11,398 nucleotides of DNA from DAOUAG01 sp034432935. GTDB taxonomy: Bacteria; Chloroflexota; Dehalococcoidia; SM23-28-2; RBG-16-64-32. Position numbers and translations under genes: made by a program. The first letter of the stretch is position 1. Each line of letters opens with the position of its first letter. Under the pieces are notes generated by a model, which saw only the letters and a program-made list of their open reading frames with translations, was not told the DNA's origin and made no database searches. Positions 11,084-11,398 of this stretch are shown one piece after another. The DNA is taken from positions 1-11,398 of the forward strand of contig DAOUBD010000046.1 in assembly GCA_034432935.1 (NCBI GenBank). Reading direction: 5' to 3'.

Positions 11084-11398
11084 TTGACGAGATCTACTCT
11101 CCTCGTTGCCGCCGTCGTTTCCTCGGTTCTTATCGGTCTATTCGCCGACTACCCGGGCGAGGCCTATCGTCAAAATATTTATCAGACGCAAACGGCGCCA
11201 CCGACGCACAGCGATGGCGCGTTCTCTTACAACAGTTGTGGCTGGCACAGTGGGCCCTGCTACAACAACGCGAACGGGGCGGCGCAGGACTGGGGATACT
11301 GGAACGGTTCGGCGGACTACAACGTTCGCTTTCGCGGGTGGCTCTACCGAAGCAATACGGCGTATTCAAGTGCCTATTTGAGACTTAACGTATTTCAG
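11084..11398 (+). CDS. Secreted protein, partial, with disrupted start (frameshift or TTG start)
   Basis: The frame beginning at TTG 11084 is open to the window end (105 codons) and reads like a real exported protein. A hydrophobic signal sequence occupies residues 5-21 (TLLVAAVVSSVLIGLFA). A mature part rich in Tyr, Trp, Asn, Ser and Gly follows, with a C-x6-C pair at Cys52 and Cys59 (CGWHSGPC). No family is recognised. The only strong ribosome-binding site (AAGGAGG, 11062-11068) serves ATG 11073, which overlaps the upstream stop. That frame reads Met-Ala-Arg-Val and then stops at TGA 11085. One extra T in the run at 11083-11085 would join the two frames into MARVLTRSTLLVAAVV, matching the upstream gene's MARV start. 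A one-base deletion or assembly error is therefore more likely than initiation at TTG, which lies 15 nt from the Shine-Dalgarno. Confidence 0.65.
   Translation, partial: MTRSTLLVAAVVSSVLIGLFADYPGEAYRQNIYQTQTAPPTHSDGAFSYNSCGWHSGPCYNNANGAAQDWGYWNGSADYNVRFRGWLYRSNTAYSSAYLRLNVFQ

Noticed and set aside
11074..11390. Read-through extension of the 236-aa gene beyond its TGA
   Set aside because: The frame stays open about 105 codons, but its translation is Arg/Gln/Leu-rich shadow sequence. The neighbouring frame carries the signal peptide and protein-like composition.

Overview
The window reads as a stretch of chromosome from a high-GC bacterium. A member of the Chloroflexota (Dehalococcoidia or SAR202-like) is my best guess. 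It rests on the GC-rich coding style, a single CIRCE-controlled groL and an array of hairpin repeats of a kind I associate with such environmental genomes. This is inference, because there is no rRNA or other taxonomic marker in the window.

Left part, minus strand (1-6629). An array of four hairpin-forming repeats (24-196) lies beyond the 3' end of a gltB-gltD operon. gltB (1688-6337) and gltD (259-1752) encode the large and small subunits of NAD(P)H-dependent glutamate synthase, the GOGAT half of ammonium assimilation. The genes overlap. A near-consensus sigma-70 promoter on the minus strand (6601-6629) predicts a leader of about 257 nt ahead of gltB that contains several hairpins and is a candidate regulatory RNA.

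Middle, plus strand (6734-10090). A perfect CIRCE operator (6767-6793) precedes groL (6863-8479), the GroEL chaperonin. There is no groES beside it. Next come an unrecognised 145-residue soluble protein (8574-9011), a convincing intrinsic terminator (9036-9075) and a ROK-family sugar kinase (9122-10090). The two genes after groL each have a perfect TATAAT hexamer just upstream, embedded in the same 9-mer CTATAATGG.

Right end (about 10200-11398). Base composition becomes visibly less GC-biased. Two coupled genes encode exported or membrane-anchored proteins: a 236-residue protein with an N-terminal membrane segment (10363-11073), and a second secreted protein that runs off the window. The second gene has a strong ribosome-binding site and an ATG overlapping the upstream stop, but that frame closes after four codons. 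The protein-like sequence continues in the -1 frame from TTG 11084. This is either a one-base frameshift (mutation or assembly error in a T run) or a TTG start.

Most of the window is ordinary core metabolism. The points most worth a second look are the frame-disrupted secreted gene at the right end, the long structured gltB leader and the covarying hairpin array at the left end. I found no CRISPR array, transposase, tRNA or rRNA.
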